A stretch of 64,000 bases of DNA from positions 1,736,001 through 1,800,000 of the forward strand of contig OZ244806.1 in the NCBI GenBank assembly GCA_965220075.1, given 5' to 3'. Shown one piece after another: positions 15,353 to 24,091 of this stretch (position 1 is the stretch's first letter; each line of letters starts with the position of its first letter). The DNA comes from G965220075 sp965220075 (GTDB taxonomy: Bacteria > Chloroflexota > UBA11872). The notes under the pieces were generated by a model. That model was given only the letters and a program-made list of their open reading frames with translations, was not told the origin of the DNA and did not search any database. The translations under genes and the position numbers were made by a program.

Positions 15353-15382
15353 CGGCTCGGCGGGGCTCAGGCCGCCGAGCCG
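15353..15382. terminator. Strong 11-bp hairpin between transposon and mcrB
   Basis: CGGCTCGGCGG (15353-15363) and CCGCCGAGCCG (15372-15382) are perfectly complementary around an 8-nt loop. There is no T tract on either side, so it may be a terminator lacking a U run or part of the repeat unit split by the transposon. Confidence 0.45.
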
Positions 15383-15506
15383 GTGGGGGGATTGGACGAT
15401 CGAGCGCGCGCCCTAGGCACCGCCTGGCAGGCCGTCGCGAACAGGCCGAGCACTCCCGGTAGGCGCGTATCATTGGCGTCCCACTAGGTCTGAGGGCTGT
15501 GACGCG

Positions 15507-17864
15507 ATGGCCAGACGAGTCGAGGGAGAAGCGGCCGGGATATACAGCGCGGCCCAGCGATGGGTCGACGCCGCCCTGCGCAGCGACGACTCGCTATTCA
15601 CTCCCGGCCGCCCGATTTGGACGCCGTCCACCATCGACGACTTTATGGATCGGATCGTGGATGAGCCCGCCGCCGGCACATTCATGGACAAGCTCCAGCG
15701 GCAACTAAGCGATGCGTCTCCTGAAACGGTCCAGCTGGCCGCCGAAATCCTCTACGTGAACTTTCTGATTGTGCATAAGAGATCGATAGGTACCCAGAGG
15801 AAGCGAGAGCAAATCAGCCAGGTCCTCGACTGGACCGGTCACCCAATCCCAATCCCGGAGGACCCCGACAGGGCGCTTGACGGCGGTGTTGTCAATCCCG
15901 GACCACTCTTCCATACCAAGCGGCCTTCCCAGCTTCAGTTGATTGGAGAGCTCGCTCGGCGCTGTAAGCGGCTGACTGCGGAGCGGCGTACACAGGCGCT
16001 GACCGACCCATGGAAATTCAAGGACATGATGTCCTCGATCGAAGTCCCCAGCGCCCAACTGCAAGCAGCAGCGCTGCTGCATCTGGTTCACCCCGACACG
16101 TTCGAGGCTGCCCTTTCGATACCCCACAAAGAGCGCATTGTGAATACCTTTGCCGATCTCTTGGACGGGCCGTCCGTGGACCCCGACCGCGATCTGCTTG
16201 CGATCCGTCCGCGTCTGGCCGAGACGTACGGCAAGGACTTCCACTACTACACGGATCAAATGTGGGGTCTCTGGGGTTTCGATATGTCCGCGTGGGATCA
16301 GTTCGTTTGGTGGTGCCGACGCTTTGCCGAGGATCCCGAGTTTGACAATTACGAGCGCGACTTCAAGCTCGAAGTTGCAAAAAAACTCCAGCAGGCGCGC
16401 GCGGCGCTCGAGTCCGGATCGGACGACTGGCCGGCTGCCCTGCGGCGTGCATTCGGGCCACCCAACAATCTGACCGCTTGGCAGATGCACGACACTTTCC
16501 TGAAGTGGTGCGAGGGACATCAATCGGATGCGGAATCCGCGCTCCGCAGCCTGTGGAGCGGTCAAGCCGGTATTGAAGAAGCTGTCAGCGGATTCCTGGC
16601 ACGAATTCCGGAGGACATACTCAGCGGTGTGGGTACGCGGGTAAATCTTGTGTCCTTCTTAGCGATGGCGATAGATCCGTACGAATATCCCGTGTATCGC
16701 TGGACGGTTTTTGATGGCGGATATCGGCTGAGCGGGCATCCGCGGCCGGACGCTGACGCCGATGAGGCTAAGACCTACCGACACGCCCTGGACTTCCTGG
16801 ACACCCTGGTCGAAGAAGCCTCGTCACGCGGGCTCAAACTGCGAGACCGGCTGGACGCGCAGTCAGTGCTCTGGTCAGTGGTCAAATCTGGTTCTTATGA
16901 AGAAGTGCTGCCAGAGGTTGAGCACGCAGCTTTCTTGCGGTACCGATCACAGGCTCCGGTTGAGGACAGTGATGTAGACGATATTGGTCCAAAGACCCAA
17001 ACGCTTGAGATGCTTGCAGACGAGCTACTCTGGGCCGTCAAACACCTCAGGGATATTGAGCGGCTGCTCGCGGACAAGCGCCAGGTGGTGTTCTACGGCC
17101 CGCCGGGTACCGGCAAGACCTACGTTGCCCAGGAGTTCGCGCGGCATTTCGCCGGTGAACGCGGTTCAACCGACCTCGTTCAGTTTCACCCTTCGTACGC
17201 TTATGAGGACTTCATCGAAGGTTACCGCCCGGCCCTGATCAACGATCAGCCCAGCTTCGAGCTCAAGGACGGGCCGCTCAAGCGGATCGCGCAGCGTGCG
17301 CGTGAGAATCCCAACGCGCGGCACGTGCTGGTGATCGACGAGATCAACCGTGGCAACGTGGCCAAGGTCTTCGGCGAGCTTTACTTCCTGCTGGAGTACC
17401 GCGACCGCGAGATGTCGCTCCAGTATTCCGACGATCCGTTCTCGCTTCCCGAGAACCTCTGGTTCATCTCCACAATGAACACGGCCGACCGATCCATCGC
17501 GCTGGTGGACGCAGCGCTGCGGCGGCGCTTTTTCTTCGTCCCGTTTTATCCCGCCGAGGCGCCGGTCGAAGGACTCCTCCGCCGCTGGCTCGAAAAGAAC
17601 AAGCGTGACCTGCTATGGGTCGCTGACGTGGTGGACGAGGCGAACAAGCGCCTCGAGAACCGCGACCTGGCTATCGGTCCCAGCTACTTCATGCGCCCGA
17701 ACCTGGACGAGGAATGGGTTGAGTTGATCTGGGAGCATTCGATCCTGCCCTATGTAGAGGAGCAGCTTTTCGGGCAAACCGAGCGCATCGAAGAGTTCAA
17801 CCTTGGGAAGCTCCGTGCCGAGGTCGGGCAATCTCAAGACGGCGGCTCCGATGGAGCACCTTAG
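15507..17864 (+). CDS. mcrB: McrB-like AAA+ GTPase of an McrBC restriction system
   Basis: 785-residue motor subunit. The AAA+ module carries Walker A GPPGTGKT (residues 531-538), Walker B VLVIDEINRGN (near 610) and the McrB signature MNTADRSIALVDAAL (from about 657), where the GTP-specific MNxxDR sits. McrB hexamers use GTP to translocate DNA and activate McrC. The first 500 residues are not the DUF3578 domain of E. coli McrB. They contain AAEILYVNFLIVHKRS and WTGHPIP, a helical region seen in other McrB-like AAA proteins whose target is unknown. Start ATG 15507 has a -10-like TATCAT 34 nt upstream. The 3' end overlaps mcrC by 14 nt. Confidence 0.9.
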   Translation: MARRVEGEAAGIYSAAQRWVDAALRSDDSLFTPGRPIWTPSTIDDFMDRIVDEPAAGTFMDKLQRQLSDASPETVQLAAEILYVNFLIVHKRSIGTQRKREQISQVLDWTGHPIPIPEDPDRALDGGVVNPGPLFHTKRPSQLQLIGELARRCKRLTAERRTQALTDPWKFKDMMSSIEVPSAQLQAAALLHLVHPDTFEAALSIPHKERIVNTFADLLDGPSVDPDRDLLAIRPRLAETYGKDFHYYTDQMWGLWGFDMSAWDQFVWWCRRFAEDPEFDNYERDFKLEVAKKLQQARAALESGSDDWPAALRRAFGPPNNLTAWQMHDTFLKWCEGHQSDAESALRSLWSGQAGIEEAVSGFLARIPEDILSGVGTRVNLVSFLAMAIDPYEYPVYRWTVFDGGYRLSGHPRPDADADEAKTYRHALDFLDTLVEEASSRGLKLRDRLDAQSVLWSVVKSGSYEEVLPEVEHAAFLRYRSQAPVEDSDVDDIGPKTQTLEMLADELLWAVKHLRDIERLLADKRQVVFYGPPGTGKTYVAQEFARHFAGERGSTDLVQFHPSYAYEDFIEGYRPALINDQPSFELKDGPLKRIAQRARENPNARHVLVIDEINRGNVAKVFGELYFLLEYRDREMSLQYSDDPFSLPENLWFISTMNTADRSIALVDAALRRRFFFVPFYPAEAPVEGLLRRWLEKNKRDLLWVADVVDEANKRLENRDLAIGPSYFMRPNLDEEWVELIWEHSILPYVEEQLFGQTERIEEFNLGKLRAEVGQSQDGGSDGAP

Positions 17865-19116
17865 CCTCACCGAGTACCAAAAAGAAGAGCGCGTCGGGCT
17901 GACCACCGAGCAGCTCGACGCGTTGCAGCGCTTGGACCCGTCGCCGTCGATTGATGCGCGGCCCGCCGTCGGCGATCCGGGCAAGTACGACCTGACCCCA
18001 GGCTCGACGGTGGGCATGGTGCGCCTGCCCGACCTCGCGGTCGAGATCGCGCCCAAGGTTTCGATCGCGCGGGTCATGTTCCTGATCTCGTATTCGCTCG
18101 GCTCGCTGAGGCTGCTGCGGAACGTGGTCGATCTGGCCGAGCCGCCTGCCGACTTGGTGGAGGCGATGGTCCGCCTGTTCCACGCCGCGGTCCAGCAGGC
18201 CATCCATCGCGGTCTCCTGCAGGGCTATCGGACGCGCGACGAGGCGCTCAACGTCGTGCGCGGGCGCATCCGCATCGACGACCAGCTGCGCCGGCGATTT
18301 GGCTTGGCGTTCCCGATCGAGGTGCGCTACGACGAGTTCACGCCCGACATCGAGCACAATCGCCTGCTCAAGGCGGCTGTGCGCCGCCTGGTGCGCCTGC
18401 CGCTGCGCTCGCCCCCATCTCGTCAGCTGCTGAGCGCCATGCGGGCGGTGTTCGTCAATGTCTCGGACGTCGAGTACCGGCCGCACGCGCTGCCCGACCT
18501 GCCGGTCAACCCGCTCAACGCCCACTACCAGCCCGCGCTGGCCCTGGCGCGGCTGATCCTCAGCTCGGGCGCCGTCGAGCTGGCGGCCGGACAGGTCCGC
18601 GCTTCGGCGCTGCTGATCGACATGAACAAGGTCTTCGAGGATTTCGTGGTGGTTGCCCTGCGTGAGAAGCTGCGGCTGACGGAACACGCGTTCCCCCAGG
18701 AAGCCCGGGGGCGTGATCTCCGGCTCGACGCCGGAAGGCTCGTGCGGCTGTATCCCGACATTTCCTGGTGGGAGGACGGCCGCTGCGAGTTTGTGGGCGA
18801 CGTGAAATACAAGCGTTCATCCGGGCATGACGCCCGCAACCCAGACCTCTATCAGGCCCTGGCCTACGCCGTGGCAACCGGTCTCCCCAGCGCGCTGCTG
18901 ATCTACGCGGCCGCCGATGACGCCGATGAAGACGCGGGCACCACCTACCACATCATGGGCGGCAAGCGTCTGGAGGAGCTGGTGCTGGACCTGCGGGGCA
19001 CGGAGTCCGAGCTGCTCGAAGGCGTAGGGGCCCTTGCTGAGAAGGTCCATGATCACCGCGCGCGGGACAGGCTTGGTCTGGGTCCCGCCCTCGAACTGTC
19101 GCTGGCCCGCGCCTAA
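17851..19116 (+). CDS. mcrC: McrC-like nuclease subunit
   Basis: 421-residue partner of McrB. The N-terminal part binds McrB; the C-terminal PD-(D/E)XK nuclease is visible as RLYPDISWW followed by CEFVGDVKYKR (Asp317, Lys319), then YQALAYAVATGL, where the family has a QxxxY-type helix. The ATG 17851 lies inside the end of mcrB (14-nt overlap), showing tight coupling. Together the pair should form a modification-dependent endonuclease that cuts methylated or otherwise modified foreign DNA. No DNA methyltransferase is nearby, which suits this type IV-like system. Confidence 0.9.
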   Translation: MEHLSLTEYQKEERVGLTTEQLDALQRLDPSPSIDARPAVGDPGKYDLTPGSTVGMVRLPDLAVEIAPKVSIARVMFLISYSLGSLRLLRNVVDLAEPPADLVEAMVRLFHAAVQQAIHRGLLQGYRTRDEALNVVRGRIRIDDQLRRRFGLAFPIEVRYDEFTPDIEHNRLLKAAVRRLVRLPLRSPPSRQLLSAMRAVFVNVSDVEYRPHALPDLPVNPLNAHYQPALALARLILSSGAVELAAGQVRASALLIDMNKVFEDFVVVALREKLRLTEHAFPQEARGRDLRLDAGRLVRLYPDISWWEDGRCEFVGDVKYKRSSGHDARNPDLYQALAYAVATGLPSALLIYAAADDADEDAGTTYHIMGGKRLEELVLDLRGTESELLEGVGALAEKVHDHRARDRLGLGPALELSLARA

Positions 19117-19165
19117 CATTTTGCGCGGTGGATTTGCGTACTGACCCCGCACGTTCGAAAAATGC

Positions 19166-19174
19166 TGATATACT
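19166..19174 (+). promoter_or_regulatory. Extended -10 promoter for the 19214 gene
   Basis: TGATATACT is a near-consensus extended -10 in an A/T-rich stretch (19155-19200), 39 nt before ATG 19214. No convincing -35 needed for this type. Confidence 0.5.
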
Positions 19175-19213
19175 GAAGGTGTTTAACAGAATCAATCCTA
19201 AGTGAGAACAGGG

Positions 19214-19528
19214 ATGGCAATATCGCATTGGCAAGTCTATAATGTAGAGGACAATGTCAGAGCAATTCTCCGCGACCACCCGGTCATAGGAATATACGAA
19301 TTGGCGAGAGAGTACGACAGTCGATTCCCAGATCTTCGAACACCCACGGAGCTTCACGGACAACATCGCTGGCCGATTGGTGGTCCAGGGTCAGCTCGGA
19401 CCTACTCTCTAGCACGTTACTTGGCACGCTGGACGCCTCATAAGATCCAGGACATCGAATACGATCCGGATACGAAGACGGTTCATTATCGAGTACCCAC
19501 GGACAGGCCAGTGCAGCCGGACGGTTAG
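19214..19528 (+). CDS. Hypothetical protein next to McrBC
   Basis: 104-residue soluble protein from ATG 19214 (CAGGG just upstream; a GTG 4 codons earlier is possible). No membrane segment or known motif is recognised. The middle has AILRDHPVIGIYELAREYDSR, which could be a winged-helix-like segment, and the end has IEYDPDTKTVHYRVP, a likely beta hairpin. It follows mcrC by 97 nt and has its own promoter-like site, so it may be an accessory of the restriction pair or an independent small gene. Composition is less GC-rich than neighbours. Confidence 0.6.
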   Translation: MAISHWQVYNVEDNVRAILRDHPVIGIYELAREYDSRFPDLRTPTELHGQHRWPIGGPGSARTYSLARYLARWTPHKIQDIEYDPDTKTVHYRVPTDRPVQPDG

Positions 19529-19583
19529 CGCTCGACGGCGCCGACTAGCGGATATCGACACCGCTCATGGCGGCGTGAAATTG

Positions 19584-19698
19584 AGCCCCTAGCTAAGTCA
19601 GGCGCCGCCCTTCGGGGTCCCGGAAACCCACCCGCGCCAGGGGCTACGTCCGTTCCTGACGCTCCTCGCCGTCTCCCCGCCACACCGGGGTCGAGGAG
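19584..19698 (+). ncRNA. Candidate structured RNA upstream of the MMPL gene
   Basis: Stacked pairings on the plus strand: AGCCCCT (19584-19590) with AGGGGCT (19639-19645), and directly inside it GGCGC (19601-19605) with GCGCC (19634-19638). A CCC-TTCG-GGG tetraloop hairpin lies inside (19608-19617), and the UUCG loop favours this strand. GTCAGG (19597-19602) is complementary to CCTGAC (19655-19660), a possible pseudoknot. A second hairpin pairs CTCCTCG (19662-19668) with CGAGGAG (19692-19698), with CCCCG/CGGGG inside. It lies 319 nt before the MMPL start. It does not match any riboswitch consensus I can recall. Confidence 0.45.
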
Positions 19699-19963
19699 TT
19701 CGCGAGCCAGGCTTGCCAGCGGGCCTCCCAGCCGCAGGCGGATTCCCAGGCGCCCCGCACCGGAGCGCGCCCACGCCGGCCGGAATGCACAGGGCCGGCA
19801 GGCGCGGAACCGACCGGATCGATCAGCGCCCCGATCAGCCTGCGCAATCCGGCCCGCCATAGCGACCGCGAGCTTGCCCCGCCGACCCGCGGCCCGGAGG
19901 TATCACGCATCGGCCAATTGTGAGACCCGCCGGCACAGATCGTAAAGCCGCGTTTTTCAGGAC

Positions 19964-19981
19964 TTGTGAATTGGTTCACAA
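19964..19981 (+). promoter_or_regulatory. Palindromic operator candidate before the MMPL gene
   Basis: TTGTGAA and TTCACAA are perfect inverted 7-mers separated by TTGG. The palindrome is 35 nt upstream of ATG 20017, beside a -10-like TAATGT at 20002-20007. This is the geometry of a TetR/PadR/MarR-type operator that would block an efflux promoter. No regulator gene is adjacent, so the cognate protein is unknown. The TAATGT lies only 9 nt from the ATG, so the mRNA may be leaderless. Confidence 0.5.
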
Positions 19982-20016
19982 TCGCCTGGGCGCGACCTGC
20001 GTAATGTGGCCAACAG

Positions 20017-22359
20017 ATGTTTGACCTTCTGGCGAGACTCGCAACCAGCTGGCGGTGGGCGATCGGTGTCATCGCCGTCTGGGTCGTGATTGGCGCCGTC
20101 ATCATCTCCACGGCGCCGCCGCTCTCCGACGTGACGACCAACGACCAGCGGGACTTTCTGCCTGATGGCTCCGAGTCCCTGCGGGCGCTGGAGCTCGTCA
20201 GCGAGAAGTTCCCTCGCGGCCAGGGCACCCCCGCGATAGTCGTATTTCACCGGCCGGAGGGCTTGTCGGGCGCGGACCTCGAGGCCGTTGCGCGGGTCAA
20301 CGAGGCGCTTCAGGCCGCCGACGCGCCGCCCGAAATCATGTCCGTTCTCTCGTTGGACGGATCGCCGGAGCTGGCCAGCACGCTACAGGCGCCGGACGGA
20401 AAGACCGTCACGACCATTGTGATTATTGGCGGCTCGCCGGCGGCGGAGCGCTTCGCCGAGGTGATTCGGTGGATCCGCGCCCAAGCACGCGCCGGCGCTC
20501 AGGCCACCGGGCTCACCGTGGCCTTGACCGGTCCGGCGGGGATCGTGGCCGACGCGGTGGAAGTGTTCTCGTCTATCGACTTCCGCGTGACCCTGTTCAC
20601 GGTCTTGCTGGTGCTCGTGCTGCTCTTGCTGATCTATCGCTCGCCGGCCCTGGCGCTCCTGCCGCTGGTGGGGGTGGGGTTGACACTGCTCGTGGCGCAA
20701 TCGCTGTCGGCCACGCTCGCCGCCAACTTCGGTCTGGCCCTCAACGGCCAGGTCAACGCGCTGATGTCGGTATTGATGTTCGGCGCGGGCACCGACTTCA
20801 CCCTCTTCGTCGTATCCCGTTACCGCGAAGAGCTCCGGCAACAACCCGACCGCTGGCAGGCCATGCAAGTCACGCTGCGCCGGATAGGGCCGGCGATCGC
20901 GTCGAGCGCGGGCACCACCATCGCGGCCATGCTGGCGCTCTTGCTGGCCACGTTCGGGTCGTTTCAGACGATGGGACCGGTGCTGGCGCTGGCGATCTTT
21001 CTCATGCTGTTGAGCGGACTCACGTTCATCCCGGCGCTGGCCGTCCTTCTGGGCCGCGCTGCCTTTTGGCCCGGTCGCATGCACGTGAGTGGAACGGAGC
21101 GCTCGGTGATCTGGTCGCGCGTGGCCGACCTAGTCGCGCGCCGTCCACGGGTCACGTTTGCGGTTACTTTTGTCCTTCTGGTGGCATTCGCGGCCGGCGC
21201 GCCCACCCTCACCCCTAGTTTCAGCTTCATCGACGGATTCCCCGACGAGGCCGAATCCAAGATCGGCGCCAAGATCATGGACGAGAGCTTTGGGGCCGGT
21301 GAGCTGGCGCCCACCAACGTCTACGTCAACACCGCGAGCGTTGACGCAAGCCTGGTGGATATCGACCGCTTGACGCAGGTCATCGCTGGAGTTCCGGGCG
21401 TCAAGCGCGTGAGCGGCCCGACCCGACCGGCCGGGCAATCACCCGCCGTCGATCCCGCGGTGCTGCAGGAAGCCATCCCGCGGCTGCCTGCGGCCGTCCG
21501 CGAAGCGCCGCCGACCGGTCCCGCCGCGGCGCGCCCGCCGGCCAACGTCGATCCGCGGATGCAAGCCGTCATGGATGCCTTCTTCGCGGGACGCCGCTTC
21601 ATCTCACCGGATGGCACCACGGCGCGACTGGACGTGGTGATGGAAGACGACCCCTACGGCATTCCCGCCTTAGAGCGCGTGGACGATATCCGTTCCGCGG
21701 TTCGGACGGCGGCGCCGGGCACGGCGCTGGCGGACGCCGAGCTGCTGGTGGGCGGTCCGACCGCTCTGCAGACCGACGCCTGGGCCGCGGTGAACCGCGA
21801 CGTGTCGGTAGTGGGCCCGGTCGTCGTGGCGCTGATCTGGGTCATCCTGCTTTTGCTGCTGCGCAGCCTGGTGGCGGCCACGTATCTCCTGGCCAGCGTG
21901 CTGTTGAGCTTTCTCGCGGCTCTGGGGATATCGGTCGTGATCTTCCAGAACATCCTTGGGCACCCCGGGGTGGGCTACCAGAACGGCGTCTGGGTGTTCA
22001 TCTTTCTGGCCGCCCTGGGAGCGGACTACAACATTCTGATCATGACGCGCGTGAAAGAGGAGATTCGCGCGCGCGGACTGGTCGAGGGCATACGCGTCGC
22101 CGTGGCGCGGACCGGCGGTGTAATTACATCGGCCGGTCTGATCCTGGCGGGGACTTTCTCGATCCTGACCACTCTGCCGTTGCGCGACATCTTTCAGCTC
22201 GGCTTCGCCGTCATGCTGGGCGTTCTGCTCGATACCTTCGTAGTGCGCGCGCTGCTCGTGCCGAGCGTGGTGCTGCTCCTGCGGCGCTGGAATTGGTGGC
22301 CCTCGCGGGTCGAGACCGCGCCCGCCAGCGATGCGGACCCGGCCACGGTGACACGCTAA
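20017..22359 (+). CDS. MMPL-family RND transporter
   Basis: 780-residue membrane protein with the duplicated RND layout: one helix (about 12-32), an extracytoplasmic domain, five helices (about 190-350), then a repeat (helix near 375-395, a second outer domain, and helices from about 600 to 760). The motifs MFGAGTDFTLFVVSRYREELR in the first half and ALGADYNILIMTRVKEE in the second are the conserved charged/Asp-Tyr sites of proton-driven MMPL proteins. MMPL members export lipids, siderophores or drugs. The last part lacks the long cytoplasmic tail of mycobacterial MmpL3. Regulation by the palindrome at 19964 is likely. Confidence 0.88.
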   Translation: MFDLLARLATSWRWAIGVIAVWVVIGAVIISTAPPLSDVTTNDQRDFLPDGSESLRALELVSEKFPRGQGTPAIVVFHRPEGLSGADLEAVARVNEALQAADAPPEIMSVLSLDGSPELASTLQAPDGKTVTTIVIIGGSPAAERFAEVIRWIRAQARAGAQATGLTVALTGPAGIVADAVEVFSSIDFRVTLFTVLLVLVLLLLIYRSPALALLPLVGVGLTLLVAQSLSATLAANFGLALNGQVNALMSVLMFGAGTDFTLFVVSRYREELRQQPDRWQAMQVTLRRIGPAIASSAGTTIAAMLALLLATFGSFQTMGPVLALAIFLMLLSGLTFIPALAVLLGRAAFWPGRMHVSGTERSVIWSRVADLVARRPRVTFAVTFVLLVAFAAGAPTLTPSFSFIDGFPDEAESKIGAKIMDESFGAGELAPTNVYVNTASVDASLVDIDRLTQVIAGVPGVKRVSGPTRPAGQSPAVDPAVLQEAIPRLPAAVREAPPTGPAAARPPANVDPRMQAVMDAFFAGRRFISPDGTTARLDVVMEDDPYGIPALERVDDIRSAVRTAAPGTALADAELLVGGPTALQTDAWAAVNRDVSVVGPVVVALIWVILLLLLRSLVAATYLLASVLLSFLAALGISVVIFQNILGHPGVGYQNGVWVFIFLAALGADYNILIMTRVKEEIRARGLVEGIRVAVARTGGVITSAGLILAGTFSILTTLPLRDIFQLGFAVMLGVLLDTFVVRALLVPSVVLLLRRWNWWPSRVETAPASDADPATVTR

Positions 22360-22466
22360 CGCGCCCCAACCAAGGACCTGCCAGCGCTACGGATATTCGC
22401 GCTCGGAACCGTGGCGATTGCGCGCAACTGCCCGTCAGCGCGAGCGCGAACCCCCGCCGGTCGAGG

Positions 22467-23162
22467 CTACGGCGTAGCCAGAACCAGCGTTTCTTGCCGT
22501 TCCGGGAGACTGGCGGCGTTTAGCTCGATCGAGGGCGACCCCTCGCGCCGGACGCCGGCGCCTTCCAGAAAGCCGCTCTCCTCCAGCGATGCGATCGTCC
22601 AGTCGGCGATGCGCGGCGTGCGGTAGTGCATTGGAATGACCAGGCGGGAGTCAAGTCCGTTCACGACCTCGCGCGCCGTTGCCCCATCCACCGTGAAGAC
22701 GCCGCCCACCGGCACGCACACGACGTCATGCCCGCGGGCCTGCGCGAGCAGATTGATGTCCAGGCGATGACCAAGATCGCCCAGGTGCAGGATTCGCACG
22801 CCCGCCGTGCATAGCGACAAAAGCGCCGTGCGGCCCCGCTCCGCGCCTTGCGACTCGTCGTGGTAGGCGCCCCCGATCACCCTCACCTCGACGTCCGCTA
22901 CTCGAACGGTGGTTGGATGCCAGCCGGCCTGCGTTGCGCCGTTGACCACCTCGGGGGTCCCAGGCGCCAGATCGACGTTGTTGTGATCGAAGTGACCGTG
23001 GCTTACCAGCACCAGATCGATCGGTGGTAGATCGGGCGCGGGATACCCCATGTCGGGCTGAAACGGGTCGATCAGCACGCGCGCTCCGCCCGGACTCGTT
23101 AGCAGATAGCAAGCGTGCCCCAGCCAGCGCAGCGTCGCGGCGTTGGAAGTTGCCCCCGCCAT
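22467..23162 (-). CDS. UPF0173-like metallo-beta-lactamase-fold hydrolase
   Basis: 231-residue metal-dependent hydrolase. LGHACYLL, IDPFQPD and SHGHFDHNN (HxHxDH metal site) are diagnostic; LHLGDLGH and IPMHYRT supply later metal ligands. The ATG 23162 follows an excellent ribosome-binding site (AAAGGAGG, 5 nt gap). It is read from the same strand as recR and may be its last co-transcribed gene (23-nt gap). Substrate unknown. Confidence 0.88.
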   Translation of the reverse strand: MAGATSNAATLRWLGHACYLLTSPGGARVLIDPFQPDMGYPAPDLPPIDLVLVSHGHFDHNNVDLAPGTPEVVNGATQAGWHPTTVRVADVEVRVIGGAYHDESQGAERGRTALLSLCTAGVRILHLGDLGHRLDINLLAQARGHDVVCVPVGGVFTVDGATAREVVNGLDSRLVIPMHYRTPRIADWTIASLEESGFLEGAGVRREGSPSIELNAASLPERQETLVLATP

Positions 23163-23185
23163 TCCGTCCTCCTTTAGGAGACCGC

Positions 23186-23788
23186 CTACAGCTCGCGCCG
23201 GCCTTCCAGCGCCTGCGCGATCGTAGCCGCGTCGACGTACTCGATGTCGCCACCGGTCGCGAGCCCGCGCGCAAGCCGCGTGACGCGGATCGGCGTCGCT
23301 GCCAGTCGCTGGCGGATTTCCATGGCCGTGGCGTCGCCCTCGATGCTGGCGTTGGTAGCGACGATCACCTCGCCGATCGAGTCCGCCTGCACGCGACTTA
23401 CCAGCGCCTCTATCGACAGATCATCCGGCCCCACTCCGTCCAGCGGCGAGATCACTCCGTGCAGCACGTGATAGCGCCCTTTGAATCCACCGGATCGCTC
23501 GATCGCCAGCAGGTCCAGCGGCTCCTCGACCACGCAAAGAATGGCGGAGTCCCGGCCTTCGTCGGCGCAGATCACGCAGGGGTCCCGGTCGGCGAAGTTC
23601 AAGCACTTCTGGCAGCGCACCACTCCGTTTCGTAAATCGAGAATGGCCGCTCCCAAGCCTTGGGATTGAGAGGGCTGAGCGCGCAGCAGAAAGAACGCGA
23701 GCCGCTGCGCCGTCTTGGGCCCGATGGTCGGCAGCCGCCCAAGCTCCTCGATGAGTCGACCGATTGAGCGCGGCAGCGGGTCTGGCAA
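23186..23788 (-). CDS. recR: Recombination mediator RecR
   Basis: RecR clamps DNA and, with RecO and RecF, loads RecA at gaps. The 200-residue protein has the helix-hairpin-helix start (LPTIGPKTAQRLAFFLL), the Cys4 zinc finger (CQKCLNF...CVICADEGRD) and a Toprim domain with VVEEPLDLLAIE and VIVATNASIEGDATA. The start is a TTG at 23788, 3 nt after the ebfC stop, as usual in this cluster. Some annotation would prefer a later start, but the conserved N-terminal PLPRSIGRLIEEL supports this one. Confidence 0.95.
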   Translation of the reverse strand: MPDPLPRSIGRLIEELGRLPTIGPKTAQRLAFFLLRAQPSQSQGLGAAILDLRNGVVRCQKCLNFADRDPCVICADEGRDSAILCVVEEPLDLLAIERSGGFKGRYHVLHGVISPLDGVGPDDLSIEALVSRVQADSIGEVIVATNASIEGDATAMEIRQRLAATPIRVTRLARGLATGGDIEYVDAATIAQALEGRREL

Positions 23789-23791
23789 AGC

Positions 23792-24088
23792 CTACGTAAG
23801 TCCCGGGATGTTCAATCCGCCGGTCAGCCCGCTCAGCTTCTGCTTGGCAAGGTCCTGCGATTGCTCGATCCCCTCGTTTACGGCCGCCGTGATCATGTCG
23901 GCCAGGAATTCGGGGTCCTCCGGGTCGATCGCCGCCGGGTCGATGCGAATCGACTCGACGTGCTGCTCGCCGGTGACCACCACGGTCACCGCTCCGCCGC
24001 CCGAGGTTGCCTCCACGGTGGTCTGACGCAGCTCCTCTTGCACCTTTTCCATCTGCTTCTGCAGCTGCCTCATCATTTTCATCGACAT
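23792..24088 (-). CDS. ebfC: YbaB/EbfC family nucleoid-associated protein
   Basis: 98-residue DNA-binding dimer that coats DNA. The N-terminal coiled helix (MMRQLQKQMEKVQEELRQ) and beta region (VEATSGGGAVTVVVTGEQHV) are typical, with EDPEFLADMITAAVNEG in the C-terminal helix. It lies between dnaX and recR with 3-nt gaps on both sides, the standard conserved gene order. Confidence 0.95.
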   Translation of the reverse strand: MSMKMMRQLQKQMEKVQEELRQTTVEATSGGGAVTVVVTGEQHVESIRIDPAAIDPEDPEFLADMITAAVNEGIEQSQDLAKQKLSGLTGGLNIPGLT

Positions 24089-24091
24089 GAT

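Noticed and set aside
19584..19660. Match to the c-di-AMP (ydaO) riboswitch because of AGCTAA...AGGCG
   Set aside because: The paired GGGGTGAATC-type element and correct order of motifs are absent.
19644..20228. 194-codon minus-strand frame upstream of MMPL
   Set aside because: Overlaps the start of the MMPL gene antisense and the structured RNA region; sequence shows no domain.
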